Positions 46,560-55,819 of a stretch of 64,000 nucleotides of DNA are shown here, one piece after another; within the stretch, counting starts at the first letter, position 1, and every line of letters starts with the position of its first letter. The notes below the pieces were generated by a model. That model was not told where the DNA came from. It saw only the letters and a list, made by a program, of their open reading frames with translations, and did no database searches. The stretch comes from Sulfitobacter albidus (lineage in GTDB: Bacteria > Pseudomonadota > Alphaproteobacteria > Rhodobacterales > Rhodobacteraceae): the NCBI RefSeq assembly GCF_018200035.1, contig NZ_CP073581.1, positions 3,034,501 to 3,098,500 of the forward strand. Direction: 5' to 3'. The position numbers were made by a program, and so were the translations under genes.

Positions 46560-48404
46560 ATGCTGCGATTCTTTGAAAATCTTATTGACCCCTACTGTGA
46601 TTACCCGGCAGAGGATCGCCCGCCACAACGGCTGTTCCCGTTCTTCATGGGATACAGCAAGCCGTTTCGTGGGGTGTTCATCGCCACTGGCGTGATGTCG
46701 ATCATCGTTGCCGCGATCGAGGTCGGTCTGATCTATTACATGGGGCGCGTTGTCGATTTGCTGGAGCAAGGGCCACAGGTTGTTTGGGACACCTACGGCG
46801 CCGAACTGATCGCCGTCGCGGTATTTATCGTGTTTCTGCGTCCGATTCTTCAGGGTCTGGACGTGGCGTTGATTAACAACGCCATTATGCCCAATTTCGG
46901 CACGCTTATCCGCTGGCGGGCGCACCGTCAGGTTCTCAGGCAGTCCGTGGGCTGGTTCGAGAATGACTTTGCCGGTCGCATTGCCAACCGTATCATGCAA
47001 ACCCCGCCCGCCGCAGGGGAGGTCGTGTTTCAGACATTCGACGCGATCTCCTTTTCGCTCGCCTATCTCATTGGTGCTGCAATCCTGCTGACCAACGCCG
47101 ACCCGCGGCTGTTGATCCCGCTGGTGATCTGGTTCGCCCTCTACCTTGCCCTGTCGCGCTGGGCGCTGTCGCGCATCGGCCCGGCCTCGCAGGCGGCGTC
47201 TGACGCGCGCTCGGCGGTGACGGGGCGTGTGGTGGACGCTTACACCAATATCCACTCGGTCAAGATGTTCGCCCACCACGACCGTGAAGAGCTCTACGCC
47301 AAGGAGGCCATCGAAGAGGCCCGTCGCACCTTCCAGATTGAGCAGCGGATTTTCACGGTGATGGATATGTGCCTCGTCGCGCTCAACGGTCTGCTGATCG
47401 TTGGTGTTGTCGGTTGGGCGCTGGCGCTGTGGATGCAGGGCACGGCAAGCGTCGGCACGGTCGCGGCGGCCACGGCGCTGACTCTCCGGCTCAATTCGAT
47501 GACGGCGTGGATCATGTGGGCGCTGTCGGCGTTTTTCCGGCAGCTGGGTGTCGTGGCCGAGGGGATGCAGACGATTGCCCAGCCGATCACGCTGGTCGAT
47601 GCCCCGGGCGCCAAACCCTTGGAGCTGACCGACGGGCGGATCGAGCTTGACGGGCTCTCGCATCACTACGGGCGCGGGCGCGGCGGGCTTGAGGATGTGA
47701 CGCTCACAATCCCCGCTGGGCAAAAGATCGGGCTGGTTGGCCGGTCGGGTGCGGGTAAATCCACGTTGGTGAAACTACTGCTACGGTTCTACGACGCCGA
47801 GCAGGGCCGCATCCTGATCGACGGGCAGGACATCACTCACGTGACCCAGGACAGCCTGCGCCGCCAGATCGGCATGGTGCAACAGGACAGTGCGCTGCTG
47901 CACCGCTCGGTGCGCGAAAACATCCTGTACGGGCGTCCCGACGCGGATGAGGCCGCGATCATCGCCGCCGCGCATGAGGCGCAGGCGCATGACTTCATCC
48001 TCGATCTGCAAGACCCCGAAGGGAACGAAGGCTATGCCGCGCGGGTGGGTGAGCGGGGCGTGAAGCTTTCTGGAGGTCAGCGCCAGCGGATCACGCTCGC
48101 GCGGGTGATCCTCAAAGACGCGCCGATTCTGTTGCTGGACGAGGCGACAAGCGCGCTCGACAGCGAGGTTGAGGCCGCGATCCAATCCACGCTTTACCAG
48201 ATGATGGAGGGCAAGACGGTCATCGCCATCGCGCACCGCCTGTCCACCATCGCGCAGATGGATCGGATTCTGGTGCTCGACGAGGGGCGCATCGTGGAGG
48301 ACGGCGATCACGACGCGCTTTTGGCGCAGGACGGGCTATATGCCCAATTCTGGGCGCGCCAGTCGGGCGGGTTCCTGAATGCTGACGAGGATGATACGCC
48401 GTGA
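46560..48404 (+). CDS. ABC exporter half-transporter 1
   Basis: A 614-residue fusion of a six-helix membrane domain (residues about 1-340) and an ATPase domain. The ATPase has Walker A GRSGAGKST, signature KLSGGQRQR, Walker B ILLLDEATSALD and the His switch AIAHRLS, all canonical. Exported substrate unknown. Its stop overlaps the GTG start of the next gene by 4 bases, and the two proteins likely form one heterodimer. Confidence 0.93.
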   Translation: MLRFFENLIDPYCDYPAEDRPPQRLFPFFMGYSKPFRGVFIATGVMSIIVAAIEVGLIYYMGRVVDLLEQGPQVVWDTYGAELIAVAVFIVFLRPILQGLDVALINNAIMPNFGTLIRWRAHRQVLRQSVGWFENDFAGRIANRIMQTPPAAGEVVFQTFDAISFSLAYLIGAAILLTNADPRLLIPLVIWFALYLALSRWALSRIGPASQAASDARSAVTGRVVDAYTNIHSVKMFAHHDREELYAKEAIEEARRTFQIEQRIFTVMDMCLVALNGLLIVGVVGWALALWMQGTASVGTVAAATALTLRLNSMTAWIMWALSAFFRQLGVVAEGMQTIAQPITLVDAPGAKPLELTDGRIELDGLSHHYGRGRGGLEDVTLTIPAGQKIGLVGRSGAGKSTLVKLLLRFYDAEQGRILIDGQDITHVTQDSLRRQIGMVQQDSALLHRSVRENILYGRPDADEAAIIAAAHEAQAHDFILDLQDPEGNEGYAARVGERGVKLSGGQRQRITLARVILKDAPILLLDEATSALDSEVEAAIQSTLYQMMEGKTVIAIAHRLSTIAQMDRILVLDEGRIVEDGDHDALLAQDGLYAQFWARQSGGFLNADEDDTP

Positions 48405-50233
48405 ACCCGCTCAAGATGATCGATGCCTTCCGCCCCGCCGACGGGCCACCGCCGCAAACGCTGGGCGCGTTCATGGGCTGGTGCCTGTCGGGGGCGTGGC
48501 CCGCGCTGATCATCGCTGGCGTGCTCAGCGCCGGTGCGGGCGCGTTGGAGGTGGGCTCCGCGCTCTTCCTCGGCTGGGTGATCGATGCGGCTGTGGCAGG
48601 CGGGCCGGATGCGTTCTTTACCGCGACCAACGCGGGTCTGATCACGGCGGCGGCGCTGTTTTTCCTCGTCGCGCGCCCGGTGATGTTCGGCCTGTCGTCA
48701 GCGGCCAACGCCATTGTCGTGCAACCAAATGTGAATCCGCTGGTCCTGTCGCGCCTCCACCGCTGGTCGCTGGGCCAGAATGTCAGTTTCTTCGACGATG
48801 ATTTTGCCGGGCGCATCGCCCAGAAACAGATGCAGGCCGCGCGTGCCGTCACCGATGTCGCTTCTGAGGTCATCAATGTGGTGGCTTTTGCGCTGGCCTC
48901 CCTCGTCGGGTCGGTCCTGCTCTTGGGTGGGATCAACTGGTGGGTTTCCATCGGTTTGGCGGTCTGGTTGTGTCTCTACTTCGGGCTCATTCGCTGGTTT
49001 TTGCCGCGTATCCGTGCGCGTTCCGCCGCGCGGGCCGGGGCGCGGGCGCTGGTGTCGGGGCAGGTTGTCGATACGATCACCAACATCAAGACGGTCAAGC
49101 TGTTCGCCCATCACGAACACGAGGACCGCGCGGCGCTGGGCGCCATGGCGGGCTTTCGCGACCGCGCGCTGGAGTTCGGCTATCTCTCTGCCGGGTTTCG
49201 TTTCTGCCTGATGAGCCTTGCGGGCGTGCTACCGGTGCTGCTTATCGGTGCGACGATCCTGCTGTGGCAGCGCGGGTTGGCGAGCGCAGGAGACATTGCC
49301 GCGGCTGGGGCCATCTCGATCCGGATTGCGCAGATGACCGGTTGGGTCAGCTTCACGCTCATGGCGATCTATTCCAACATCGGAGAGATCGAGGACGGGA
49401 TGCGCACGCTTACGCCTCGTGTCAGGCTCGAAAACGCCCCCGACGCGCGGGAGCTGGACGCAGCACACGGCGAGGTCGTGATCGAGGATCTGGGTTTTGC
49501 CTACGGACGCGACAGTGGCGGTATCCAAGGGATCAACCTGCGCATCGGCGCGGGCGAAAAGCTGGGCGTGGTAGGCGCGTCGGGCGCCGGGAAATCCACG
49601 CTGGTGGCTCTGATGCTGCGGCTCTACGAGGCGGAGCGCGGGCGCATCGCCATCGACGGGCAGGATATTCGCGAGGTCACGCAGGAAAGCCTGCGCCGCA
49701 ATATCGCGATGGTCACGCAGGAAACCGCGATGTTCAACCGCTCCGCCCGCGACAACATCCTTTACGGGCGCCCCGACGCGAGCGAGGCGGATCTGATCGA
49801 TGCCGCCAAGAAAGCCGAGGCGCATGAATTCATCGAAGGGTTGCAGGATCACAAGGGTCGCACCGGCTATGACGCGCATCTGGGCGAGCGGGGTGTGAAG
49901 CTTTCGGGCGGTCAACGCCAGCGTATCGCGCTCGCCCGCGCGATCATCAAGGACGCGCCGATCCTTGTGCTGGACGAGGCGACAAGCGCGCTGGACAGCG
50001 AGGTCGAGGCGTCGATCCAATCCGCGCTTGAACGTGTGATGGAAGGCAAGACCGTCATGGCCATCGCGCACCGCCTGTCGACGCTCAAGGAGATGGACCG
50101 CATCGTCGTGCTCGATCAGGGGCGCATTGCCGAACAGGGCACGCACGCGGAACTGCTGGCACTGCGCGGCCTCTATGCGCAGTATTGGGATAGTCAGTCG
50201 GGCGGCTTTCTGGATCTGAAGGCCGCGGAATAG
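48401..50233 (+). CDS. ABC exporter half-transporter 2
   Basis: 610 residues, of the same design as the gene before it and related in sequence, as if from a gene duplication. Walker A GASGAGKST, signature KLSGGQRQR, Walker B LVLDEATSALD, switch AIAHRLS. Both ATP sites of the pair look catalytic, unlike many heterodimeric exporters with one degenerate site. GTG start in a GTGA overlap. Confidence 0.93.
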   Translation: MNPLKMIDAFRPADGPPPQTLGAFMGWCLSGAWPALIIAGVLSAGAGALEVGSALFLGWVIDAAVAGGPDAFFTATNAGLITAAALFFLVARPVMFGLSSAANAIVVQPNVNPLVLSRLHRWSLGQNVSFFDDDFAGRIAQKQMQAARAVTDVASEVINVVAFALASLVGSVLLLGGINWWVSIGLAVWLCLYFGLIRWFLPRIRARSAARAGARALVSGQVVDTITNIKTVKLFAHHEHEDRAALGAMAGFRDRALEFGYLSAGFRFCLMSLAGVLPVLLIGATILLWQRGLASAGDIAAAGAISIRIAQMTGWVSFTLMAIYSNIGEIEDGMRTLTPRVRLENAPDARELDAAHGEVVIEDLGFAYGRDSGGIQGINLRIGAGEKLGVVGASGAGKSTLVALMLRLYEAERGRIAIDGQDIREVTQESLRRNIAMVTQETAMFNRSARDNILYGRPDASEADLIDAAKKAEAHEFIEGLQDHKGRTGYDAHLGERGVKLSGGQRQRIALARAIIKDAPILVLDEATSALDSEVEASIQSALERVMEGKTVMAIAHRLSTLKEMDRIVVLDQGRIAEQGTHAELLALRGLYAQYWDSQSGGFLDLKAAE

Positions 50234-50272
50234 GGTCTGGTTTTATGCGACCGCCCGCAGTAGGGCAGGGGC

Positions 50273-51490
50273 ATGACCGAATACACAATCCAACGTCTGG
50301 GCCAGCACGGCGACGGGATCGCCCCCGGCCCCTTGTTCGCGCCCATGACCCTGCCGGGCGAGGTGATCTCTGCCACGCCGCAGGGCGATCAGCTGAGCGA
50401 TATTCGTATCCTGACGCCCTCGGCGGATCGGGTCAGCCCGCCGTGTCGGCATTTCAAATCCTGCGGCGGGTGTCAGTTGCAGCATGCCGCCGATCCGTTG
50501 GTGGCAGCATGGAAGACCGACGGGATAATCCGCGCGCTGGGCGCTCAGGGGATCGAGGCCGAGGTTCGTCCTATCGTGACCTCTCCGCGCAATAGTCGCC
50601 GCCGGGCAACCCTCGCCGCGCGCCGGACCAAGAAGGGTGCGATGGTGGGCTTTCACGGACGCGCCTCCGGCACGATCATCGAGATCCCCGATTGCCAGTT
50701 GCTCGACTCCGCGCTGATGCCCGCGATCCCACTGGCCGAAGCCCTGGCCATCTCGGGAGCCAGCCGCAAGGCGCCTTTGGCATTGACCGTGACGGTTGGG
50801 GAAAGTGGGCTTGATGTCTCCGTGACCGGTGGCAAAACCCTCGACGGTCCGCTGCGTCAAACGCTCGCCGCGATTTGTGAGGCGCACGGCTGTGACCGGT
50901 TAACGTGGGAGGATGAGACCGTCGCCCAGCGCACCCCGCCCGTCGTACGTTTTGACGGGATCGGGGTCACCCCGCCACCCGGCGGGTTCCTGCAAGCGAC
51001 GGTACACGGCGAAGAAAGCCTGCGCCGTGCGGTAACCGAGGCCGTTGGAGAAGCTGCCCGCATCGTCGATCTTTTTGCCGGCTGTGGCACCTTTGCGCTG
51101 CCTTTGGCGCGCGGTGCCGAGGTGACGGCAGTTGAAGGCAGTGCCGACATGATAGCCGCGCTCGATCACGGATGGCGACAGGCCAAGGGTCTCAAGACAC
51201 TGCGCGCGGTCGCCCGCGATCTCTTCCGCCGCCCGCTGCTGCCGGATGAATTCAAAAAGATCGACGCTGTGGTCATTGATCCGCCGCGCGCCGGTGCCGA
51301 AGCACAGACAGCCGAAATTGCCCGCGCACAGGTGCCGCGCATCGCTTTTGTCTCGTGCAATCCAGTGACATTCGCGCGGGACGCCAACATACTGATTTCT
51401 GCGGGGTATAGGCTCGACTGGGTGCAGCCGGTGGATCAGTTTCGCTGGTCGGCGCATACGGAATTGGCCGCGCAGTTTACCCTGACGTGA
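50273..51490 (+). CDS. TrmA/RlmD-family RNA (uracil-C5)-methyltransferase
   Basis: A 405-residue SAM-dependent enzyme, probably methylating a uridine in 23S rRNA. Four cysteines for an iron-sulfur cluster: CRHFKSCGGCQLQH and the later Cys in IPDCQLL. The SAM loop is VDLFAGCGTFALPLA, and the catalytic Cys is in VSCNPVTFARD. The N-terminal TRAM-like region is short. Exact target position is not determined by sequence alone. Confidence 0.9.
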   Translation: MTEYTIQRLGQHGDGIAPGPLFAPMTLPGEVISATPQGDQLSDIRILTPSADRVSPPCRHFKSCGGCQLQHAADPLVAAWKTDGIIRALGAQGIEAEVRPIVTSPRNSRRRATLAARRTKKGAMVGFHGRASGTIIEIPDCQLLDSALMPAIPLAEALAISGASRKAPLALTVTVGESGLDVSVTGGKTLDGPLRQTLAAICEAHGCDRLTWEDETVAQRTPPVVRFDGIGVTPPPGGFLQATVHGEESLRRAVTEAVGEAARIVDLFAGCGTFALPLARGAEVTAVEGSADMIAALDHGWRQAKGLKTLRAVARDLFRRPLLPDEFKKIDAVVIDPPRAGAEAQTAEIARAQVPRIAFVSCNPVTFARDANILISAGYRLDWVQPVDQFRWSAHTELAAQFTLT

Positions 51491-51599
51491 CAGTGTCGCA
51501 ACAAATGGCCGATACCTGACGATGACGTCTTTGTGAAACAGTGCGCTTTTGCTATCGTGTACACCAACAATAGTCCGAAAACGGATAGGTGGCAGGCAC

Positions 51600-52100
51600 A
51601 TGAAACGTAGACATCTGATGACAGGTGGGGCGGCAATGCTGACCCTTGGCGCATGCAGCGCCCCAAGCAAATTCCAACGCTACAACGGGCCCGAGGTTAC
51701 GGGCATCGTCGTCAACAAGGCCGAGCGGAAGATGTTCCTGCTCAACGAGGGTCGTGTGCTGGAGCAATATGACGTCCGGCTGGGGTTTGCCCCGGAAGGG
51801 CATAAGGAGATCGAAGGCGACGGGCGCACGCCCGAGGGTGTCTATTACATCAACCGCCGCAATCCCAACAGTCGCTTCCATCTGTCGCTCGGGATCTCCT
51901 ATCCGAACGCTGAAGACCGGGCAAAGGCCGCAGCAATGGGCAAGAAGCCAGGCGGCGATATCTTCATCCACGGTCAGAAAGTTCCCTTCCGGCGCGACAA
52001 GGGTGACTGGACCTGGGGCTGCATCGCCATCGACAACAAAGAGATGGAAAAGGTGTATGCGATGGTCAATGACGGCACGCCCATCGCAATAAATCCCTGA
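51600..52100 (+). CDS. L,D-transpeptidase-like (YkuD) lipoprotein
   Basis: A 166-residue lipoprotein: the lipobox LTLGAC puts the lipid Cys at about residue 19. The YkuD-type domain has the catalytic pattern IFIHGQK then about 14 residues and WTWGCIAIDN, with His and Cys present. This branch is either a peptidoglycan cross-linking enzyme or a Braun-lipoprotein releasing type enzyme; I cannot tell which. ATG at 51600 is chosen for the signal sequence. Confidence 0.87.
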   Translation: MKRRHLMTGGAAMLTLGACSAPSKFQRYNGPEVTGIVVNKAERKMFLLNEGRVLEQYDVRLGFAPEGHKEIEGDGRTPEGVYYINRRNPNSRFHLSLGISYPNAEDRAKAAAMGKKPGGDIFIHGQKVPFRRDKGDWTWGCIAIDNKEMEKVYAMVNDGTPIAINP

Positions 52101-52112
52101 CATGCTACGAAA

Positions 52113-52149
52113 AACGCCGCGGGAGGAACTCTCCGCGCGGCGTTGCTTT
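52113..52149. terminator. Hairpin between convergent genes
   Basis: Stem AACGCCGCG / CGCGGCGTT with a further small GGAG/CTCC pairing in the loop; only a weak T run follows. Likely shared terminator for the L,D-transpeptidase gene and the opposite CAP gene. Confidence 0.6.
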
Positions 52150-52168
52150 CAAAGCGCTTTGAATAGTC

Positions 52169-52702
52169 TCAGGTGCCGAAACCGCTGCCCTGCGGAGCAC
52201 CCATCACCAGCGTCCACCAGATCTTGCCATTGGATTCCTGGAACCAGCTGAATCCCATATCCCTTGCTTCGGGCGACATGATGATCCGGCGTGTGTCGGG
52301 TTGCGCCATCCAGGCCCCCAGGGTTTCCAACTCGGTCTCATATGTCTCTGAAATGACCTCTCCCACCAGTTGACCCGAGTAGCCCACCCGCTGAACCCGG
52401 TCGAGCGGGGAGGACCCGTCGGACCCGAAGTGCCACGGACGGTTCTGTACCTGCATGTCGCGGGAGTGAGTTGCCGCGGCAGCAGTCAGCTGTGAATTGA
52501 GCTGTAGCGGGACAAGCCCCGACGCGCCACGCAGGGTGTTGACCGAATCAAGCATGCGGAATGGGATCTGATCCGCCTCACGCGCGGTAATCTTGTAGGC
52601 GCGCGGCACAGGCTGGCCATCCGAGCCAAGCGTCGGCGCCGCCGGCTGACAGGCCGCCAGAAGCATCATGGCGGCAAACAGGGCAGAAAGAACACGGATC
52701 AT
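52169..52702 (-). CDS. CAP/SCP-domain lipoprotein
   Basis: A 177-residue lipoprotein with lipobox LLAACQP near residue 18 and a CAP (cysteine-rich secretory protein/SCP) fold: LDSVNTLRGASGLVPLQLNSQL, then THSRDMQ, then a central VGEVIS. Bacterial CAP proteins are extracytoplasmic with unclear function. ATG at 52702 with GGAG upstream. It lies between two L,D-transpeptidase-type genes. Confidence 0.85.
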   Translation of the reverse strand: MIRVLSALFAAMMLLAACQPAAPTLGSDGQPVPRAYKITAREADQIPFRMLDSVNTLRGASGLVPLQLNSQLTAAAATHSRDMQVQNRPWHFGSDGSSPLDRVQRVGYSGQLVGEVISETYETELETLGAWMAQPDTRRIIMSPEARDMGFSWFQESNGKIWWTLVMGAPQGSGFGT

Positions 52703-52859
52703 GCTGATACTCCACGCAAGCATTTCCGGTGCAATACATGCTGCGCTGCAACAGTTCAAATGCACTTCACCGTGAGACGGGCGCAGAGCCGTGGTTTGAT
52801 TTGAAAACGTGGCTTTGCGGCACTATACCGGGGGTATCAGTTTTGGATCGGAGACAGAC

Positions 52860-53471
52860 ATGTCACACGAAAACTTCAAGAATCAGAGCCGCCGCGCCTT
52901 TCTCGCCGGCAGCGCATCGTTGCTGGCCGCACCTGCCGTGGCGCAATCCACATCGGCGGTAAACAGCCAAGCGACGACAGAAAACGAACGCGATCTCAGC
53001 GAAGTCGTGCGCCGCAACATCTCCAGCTTTCGCACGCTGGATTGGCGTCCCTATTTCGACAACACACGCAACGGGGCGATTCTTGTCGATATCGACAGCC
53101 GCGCCGTGCACTACTGGTCCGAAGATCAGAGCATTTACCGGTTGTTCCCGTCGAGCGTGCCTTTGACGCAGGAATTGACGCGCCGGGGCCGCACCCGCGT
53201 GACCCTGAAGGATCCCAACCCGTCGTGGCGTCCGACACCCTCGATGCTCAAGCGCAATCCCGAATGGCCGTCATTCATCGGGCCGGGGCCTGATAACCCC
53301 TTGGGAACACGCTCACTTCACCTAAGCTGGACGTATTACCGTATTCACGGCACGCATGACACGCGCAAGATCGGGCGCCGGTCGTCTAACGGCTGCATCG
53401 GGCTCTACAACGAGCATATCGAAGAGCTCTACGAGATGGCAAATGTCGGCACGCAAGTGTTGCTTATTTGA
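52860..53471 (+). CDS. L,D-transpeptidase (ErfK/YbiS/YkuD), Tat-type signal
   Basis: A 203-residue exported enzyme that forms 3-3 cross-links in peptidoglycan or anchors proteins to it. It starts with a twin-arginine signal (QSRRAFLAGSASLLAAPAVA). The catalytic domain is canonical: YRIHGTHDTRKIGRRSSNGCIGLYN with His, Ser and catalytic Cys in the expected spacing. ATG at 52860 follows CGGAGA. Confidence 0.93.
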   Translation: MSHENFKNQSRRAFLAGSASLLAAPAVAQSTSAVNSQATTENERDLSEVVRRNISSFRTLDWRPYFDNTRNGAILVDIDSRAVHYWSEDQSIYRLFPSSVPLTQELTRRGRTRVTLKDPNPSWRPTPSMLKRNPEWPSFIGPGPDNPLGTRSLHLSWTYYRIHGTHDTRKIGRRSSNGCIGLYNEHIEELYEMANVGTQVLLI

Positions 53472-53613
53472 CGACATTTTGTCGGGACGGCGTGTGGTTT
53501 GCTGAATGCATGTTTTCTTTTCCGAGGATTGCTGGTTAGAAAAATCTCACGAGGTAAGTCTTTGTGTGCGTCGTACTGAGAAATGCGTCGCACGAAATCC
53601 TGGAGGATATACT

Positions 53614-53793
53614 ATGAAAAAACTCGTTCTCGCCGCTGCTCTGACAGCTGCCGCTTCCGCTGCTTCCGCCGGCTCCCTGGCAGACCCAGTCATCGAAGCG
53701 CCCGTCATCGTTGAAGAAGCTACCAGCTCTTCCGCTGGCGTTCTGGTCCCAATCCTGCTGCTGGTCCTGGTTGCCGCAGCTCTGGCAGACTAA
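53614..53793 (+). CDS. Small exported membrane-active peptide of unknown function
   Basis: A 59-residue protein with signal peptide MKKLVLAAALTAAASAASA, a short acidic linker (LADPVIEAPVIVEEATSSS) and a C-terminal hydrophobic helix GVLVPILLLVLVAAALAD. A strong ribosome site (TGGAGG) and a hairpin terminator right after suggest that it is a real, single-gene transcript. It probably inserts in the inner membrane with its short linker outside. Function unknown. It faces hemH, an arrangement I recall from other Rhodobacterales. Confidence 0.75.
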   Translation: MKKLVLAAALTAAASAASAGSLADPVIEAPVIVEEATSSSAGVLVPILLLVLVAAALAD

Positions 53794-53818
53794 TTCAACC
53801 TCATCGGTTGTAAGATCT

Positions 53819-53848
53819 AAAAAGGCGGCATCCTGTGCCGCCTTTTTT
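53819..53848. terminator. Terminator between the small gene and hemH
   Basis: Stem AAAAAGGCGGCA / TGCCGCCTTTTTT with a 5-base loop; strong on both strands. Confidence 0.85.
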
Positions 53849-53874
53849 ACGTCCCGCAGGTGGGTGAAGGGCCC

Positions 53875-54939
53875 TCAGACCCAGCCCATCAGGTTCTCGC
53901 GGATCACATTCGAAAGCGCGGTGATATGCGCGTCATCGTCGTTGAGGCAGGGAATATAGGTGAAATGCTCGCCGCCCGCTTCCTCGAAGCTTTCAAAAAT
54001 CTCTTCGTTGATCTCTTCCAGCGTTTCGATGCAATCGGCCGAAAAAGCCGGGGCGCAGACAGCGATGTTCTTCTTGCCCGCTTCGGCCAGCCGCGCGACT
54101 TCTTCGACAGTATAGGGCTTGAGCCATTCTTCGGGGCCGAATTTCGACTGGAACGTCGTCTTGATCTCGGTATCGTCCCAGCCCAGCCGTTCTTTCAGCA
54201 GACGCGTCGTTTTCTGGCACTGACAATGGTAGGGATCGCCCTCCATCAGGTAGCGTTTGGGCACCCCGTGGTAGGAACAAACAAGGATGTCGGGCCGCGT
54301 TTCCAGCTCCGCGTACTTGCGTTCGATCGATTGCGCCAGCGCCTCGATATAGTCGGGGCGGTCGAAATAGGGCTGCACCGTGCGCGCGGCCGGCTGCCAT
54401 TTCTCCTTGCCCAACGCCTCGAAGAACTTGTCGCAGGCGGTGGCCGACGTCGCGCCGGCATAGTGGGGATAGAGCGGGAAGAACAGGATCTTCTGGCAAC
54501 CCGCCTCGACCATTTTGCGCACGCGGCTGGGGGTCGATGGATTGCCGTAGCGCATGCAGAAATCGACCATGACGGTATCGCCGTAGGTGGCGTGCATTTC
54601 CTTGGCGATCTTGGCGGTCTGCGCTTTGGTGATGGTCATCAACGGGCTCTCGCCCTCTTCCTCGTTCCAGATCGACTTATACGCCGCACCCGAGGTGAAG
54701 GGCCGCTTTGTCAGGATGATCAACTGCAGCAGCGGCTGCCACAGCCAAGGCGAATAGTCGATGACACGCTGATCAGACAGGAATTCCCCCAGATAGCGGC
54801 GCATCGACCAATAGTCGTAGTTATCCGGCGTGCCGAGGTTGCCGACAAGGATCCCTATCTTCGGGCGCGGCACCTTTGGGTGGTCGTCATCCGCATGCGC
54901 GGGACGGGCTTCGCTCACAGTGGCTTGCATGTCTTTCAT
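53875..54939 (-). CDS. hemH: Ferrochelatase
   Basis: A 354-residue enzyme inserting Fe2+ into protoporphyrin IX, the last step of heme synthesis, at the inner-membrane face. Family segments: GILVGNLGTP near the N-terminus, LFFPLYPHYAGATSAT, the conserved His in SYHGVPKRYL and the acidic CAPAFSADCIETLEEI. ATG at 54939 is chosen; further upstream codons add a non-conserved tail. hemJ, the step before, is 37 kb away. Confidence 0.96.
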   Translation of the reverse strand: MKDMQATVSEARPAHADDDHPKVPRPKIGILVGNLGTPDNYDYWSMRRYLGEFLSDQRVIDYSPWLWQPLLQLIILTKRPFTSGAAYKSIWNEEEGESPLMTITKAQTAKIAKEMHATYGDTVMVDFCMRYGNPSTPSRVRKMVEAGCQKILFFPLYPHYAGATSATACDKFFEALGKEKWQPAARTVQPYFDRPDYIEALAQSIERKYAELETRPDILVCSYHGVPKRYLMEGDPYHCQCQKTTRLLKERLGWDDTEIKTTFQSKFGPEEWLKPYTVEEVARLAEAGKKNIAVCAPAFSADCIETLEEINEEIFESFEEAGGEHFTYIPCLNDDDAHITALSNVIRENLMGWV

Positions 54940-54989
54940 CGGTCCATCCCGCGTTGTTTGGCTGTCACATAGACAGATTTGCCGGTGCG

Positions 54990-55802
54990 TCAATCAGCCA
55001 GCGGTTGTTCGGTCGCTGCCAGCGCATCCGCCAGTCGTTGCTGGGCAGAGCCGGGGCGCAGCGGCTTTTGCTGCGAATCGTCCGGGGCCCAACCGGTCAG
55101 CACCTGCAATTCATAGCTTGCCCGCAGCCGTCCTGCCGGCGTGGCAAAATGCTGCGCGTAGAGTTCCTGCGCACGGTCAAATACGGCCCGGCGGGTCGGA
55201 TGACGCTGACGCGCTGTCAGCGCGTTGGTCTCGCCCATGGCGCGCAGATCATGGCAAAGATGCCGGATATCGCGATACTCGGCGGTCATCACAGCCGTAT
55301 CGGCCACCGGCAGCGCCAGCCCCGCCCGTTGCAACAGCCCGCCCAGATCCCGCAGATCCGGCAGCGGCGCGATCCGCGGCGACAGGCCCCCGGTCACCGC
55401 GACCTCTGCCTCGCCCAGCGCGCGGCGCAATTCCTGCAACGTGTCGCCCCCCAGACTGACAGAGATCATCAACCCATCGGGACGAAGCGCCCGCCGGCAT
55501 TGGATCAGCTGCCCCACCGGATCATTGGCCCAATGCAGCGCCATCATATGCAATACCAGATCGCAGCTGCCCGGCGTCAGATCCAGCGTATCGGTGTCCG
55601 CCACGATCCGCGCGGCAGGAAAGGCATCGGCCCAGAAACCGGGATGTCCCGTCACGATTGCCACATCCGTGAACGATTTGTTAACCATCTCCAGCCGATC
55701 CTGAACCTCGGCCAGAGCCGCCTCATGCAGAAACAGCGCGTCCCGGTGGACACGGGCGCGGTGACGCGCGAGCGCGTGGGTATCGGTCATTGGTTTCGTC
55801 AT
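54990..55802 (-). CDS. SAM-dependent methyltransferase (BioC/NDUFAF5-like)
   Basis: About 270 residues of class I methyltransferase. TLDLTPGSCDLVLHMMALHWANDPVGQL and RRALRPDGLMISVSLGGDTLQELRRAL resemble the NDUFAF5/BioC group (cited in parts). The classical N-terminal GxGxG loop is not evident, which is common in this group. A role in respiratory-complex assembly is possible but unproven. It is convergent with nothing on its 3' side; it diverges from comF. Confidence 0.8.
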   Translation of the reverse strand: MTKPMTDTHALARHRARVHRDALFLHEAALAEVQDRLEMVNKSFTDVAIVTGHPGFWADAFPAARIVADTDTLDLTPGSCDLVLHMMALHWANDPVGQLIQCRRALRPDGLMISVSLGGDTLQELRRALGEAEVAVTGGLSPRIAPLPDLRDLGGLLQRAGLALPVADTAVMTAEYRDIRHLCHDLRAMGETNALTARQRHPTRRAVFDRAQELYAQHFATPAGRLRASYELQVLTGWAPDDSQQKPLRPGSAQQRLADALAATEQPLAD

Positions 55803-55819
55803 GAAGGGGATATAGGGCC

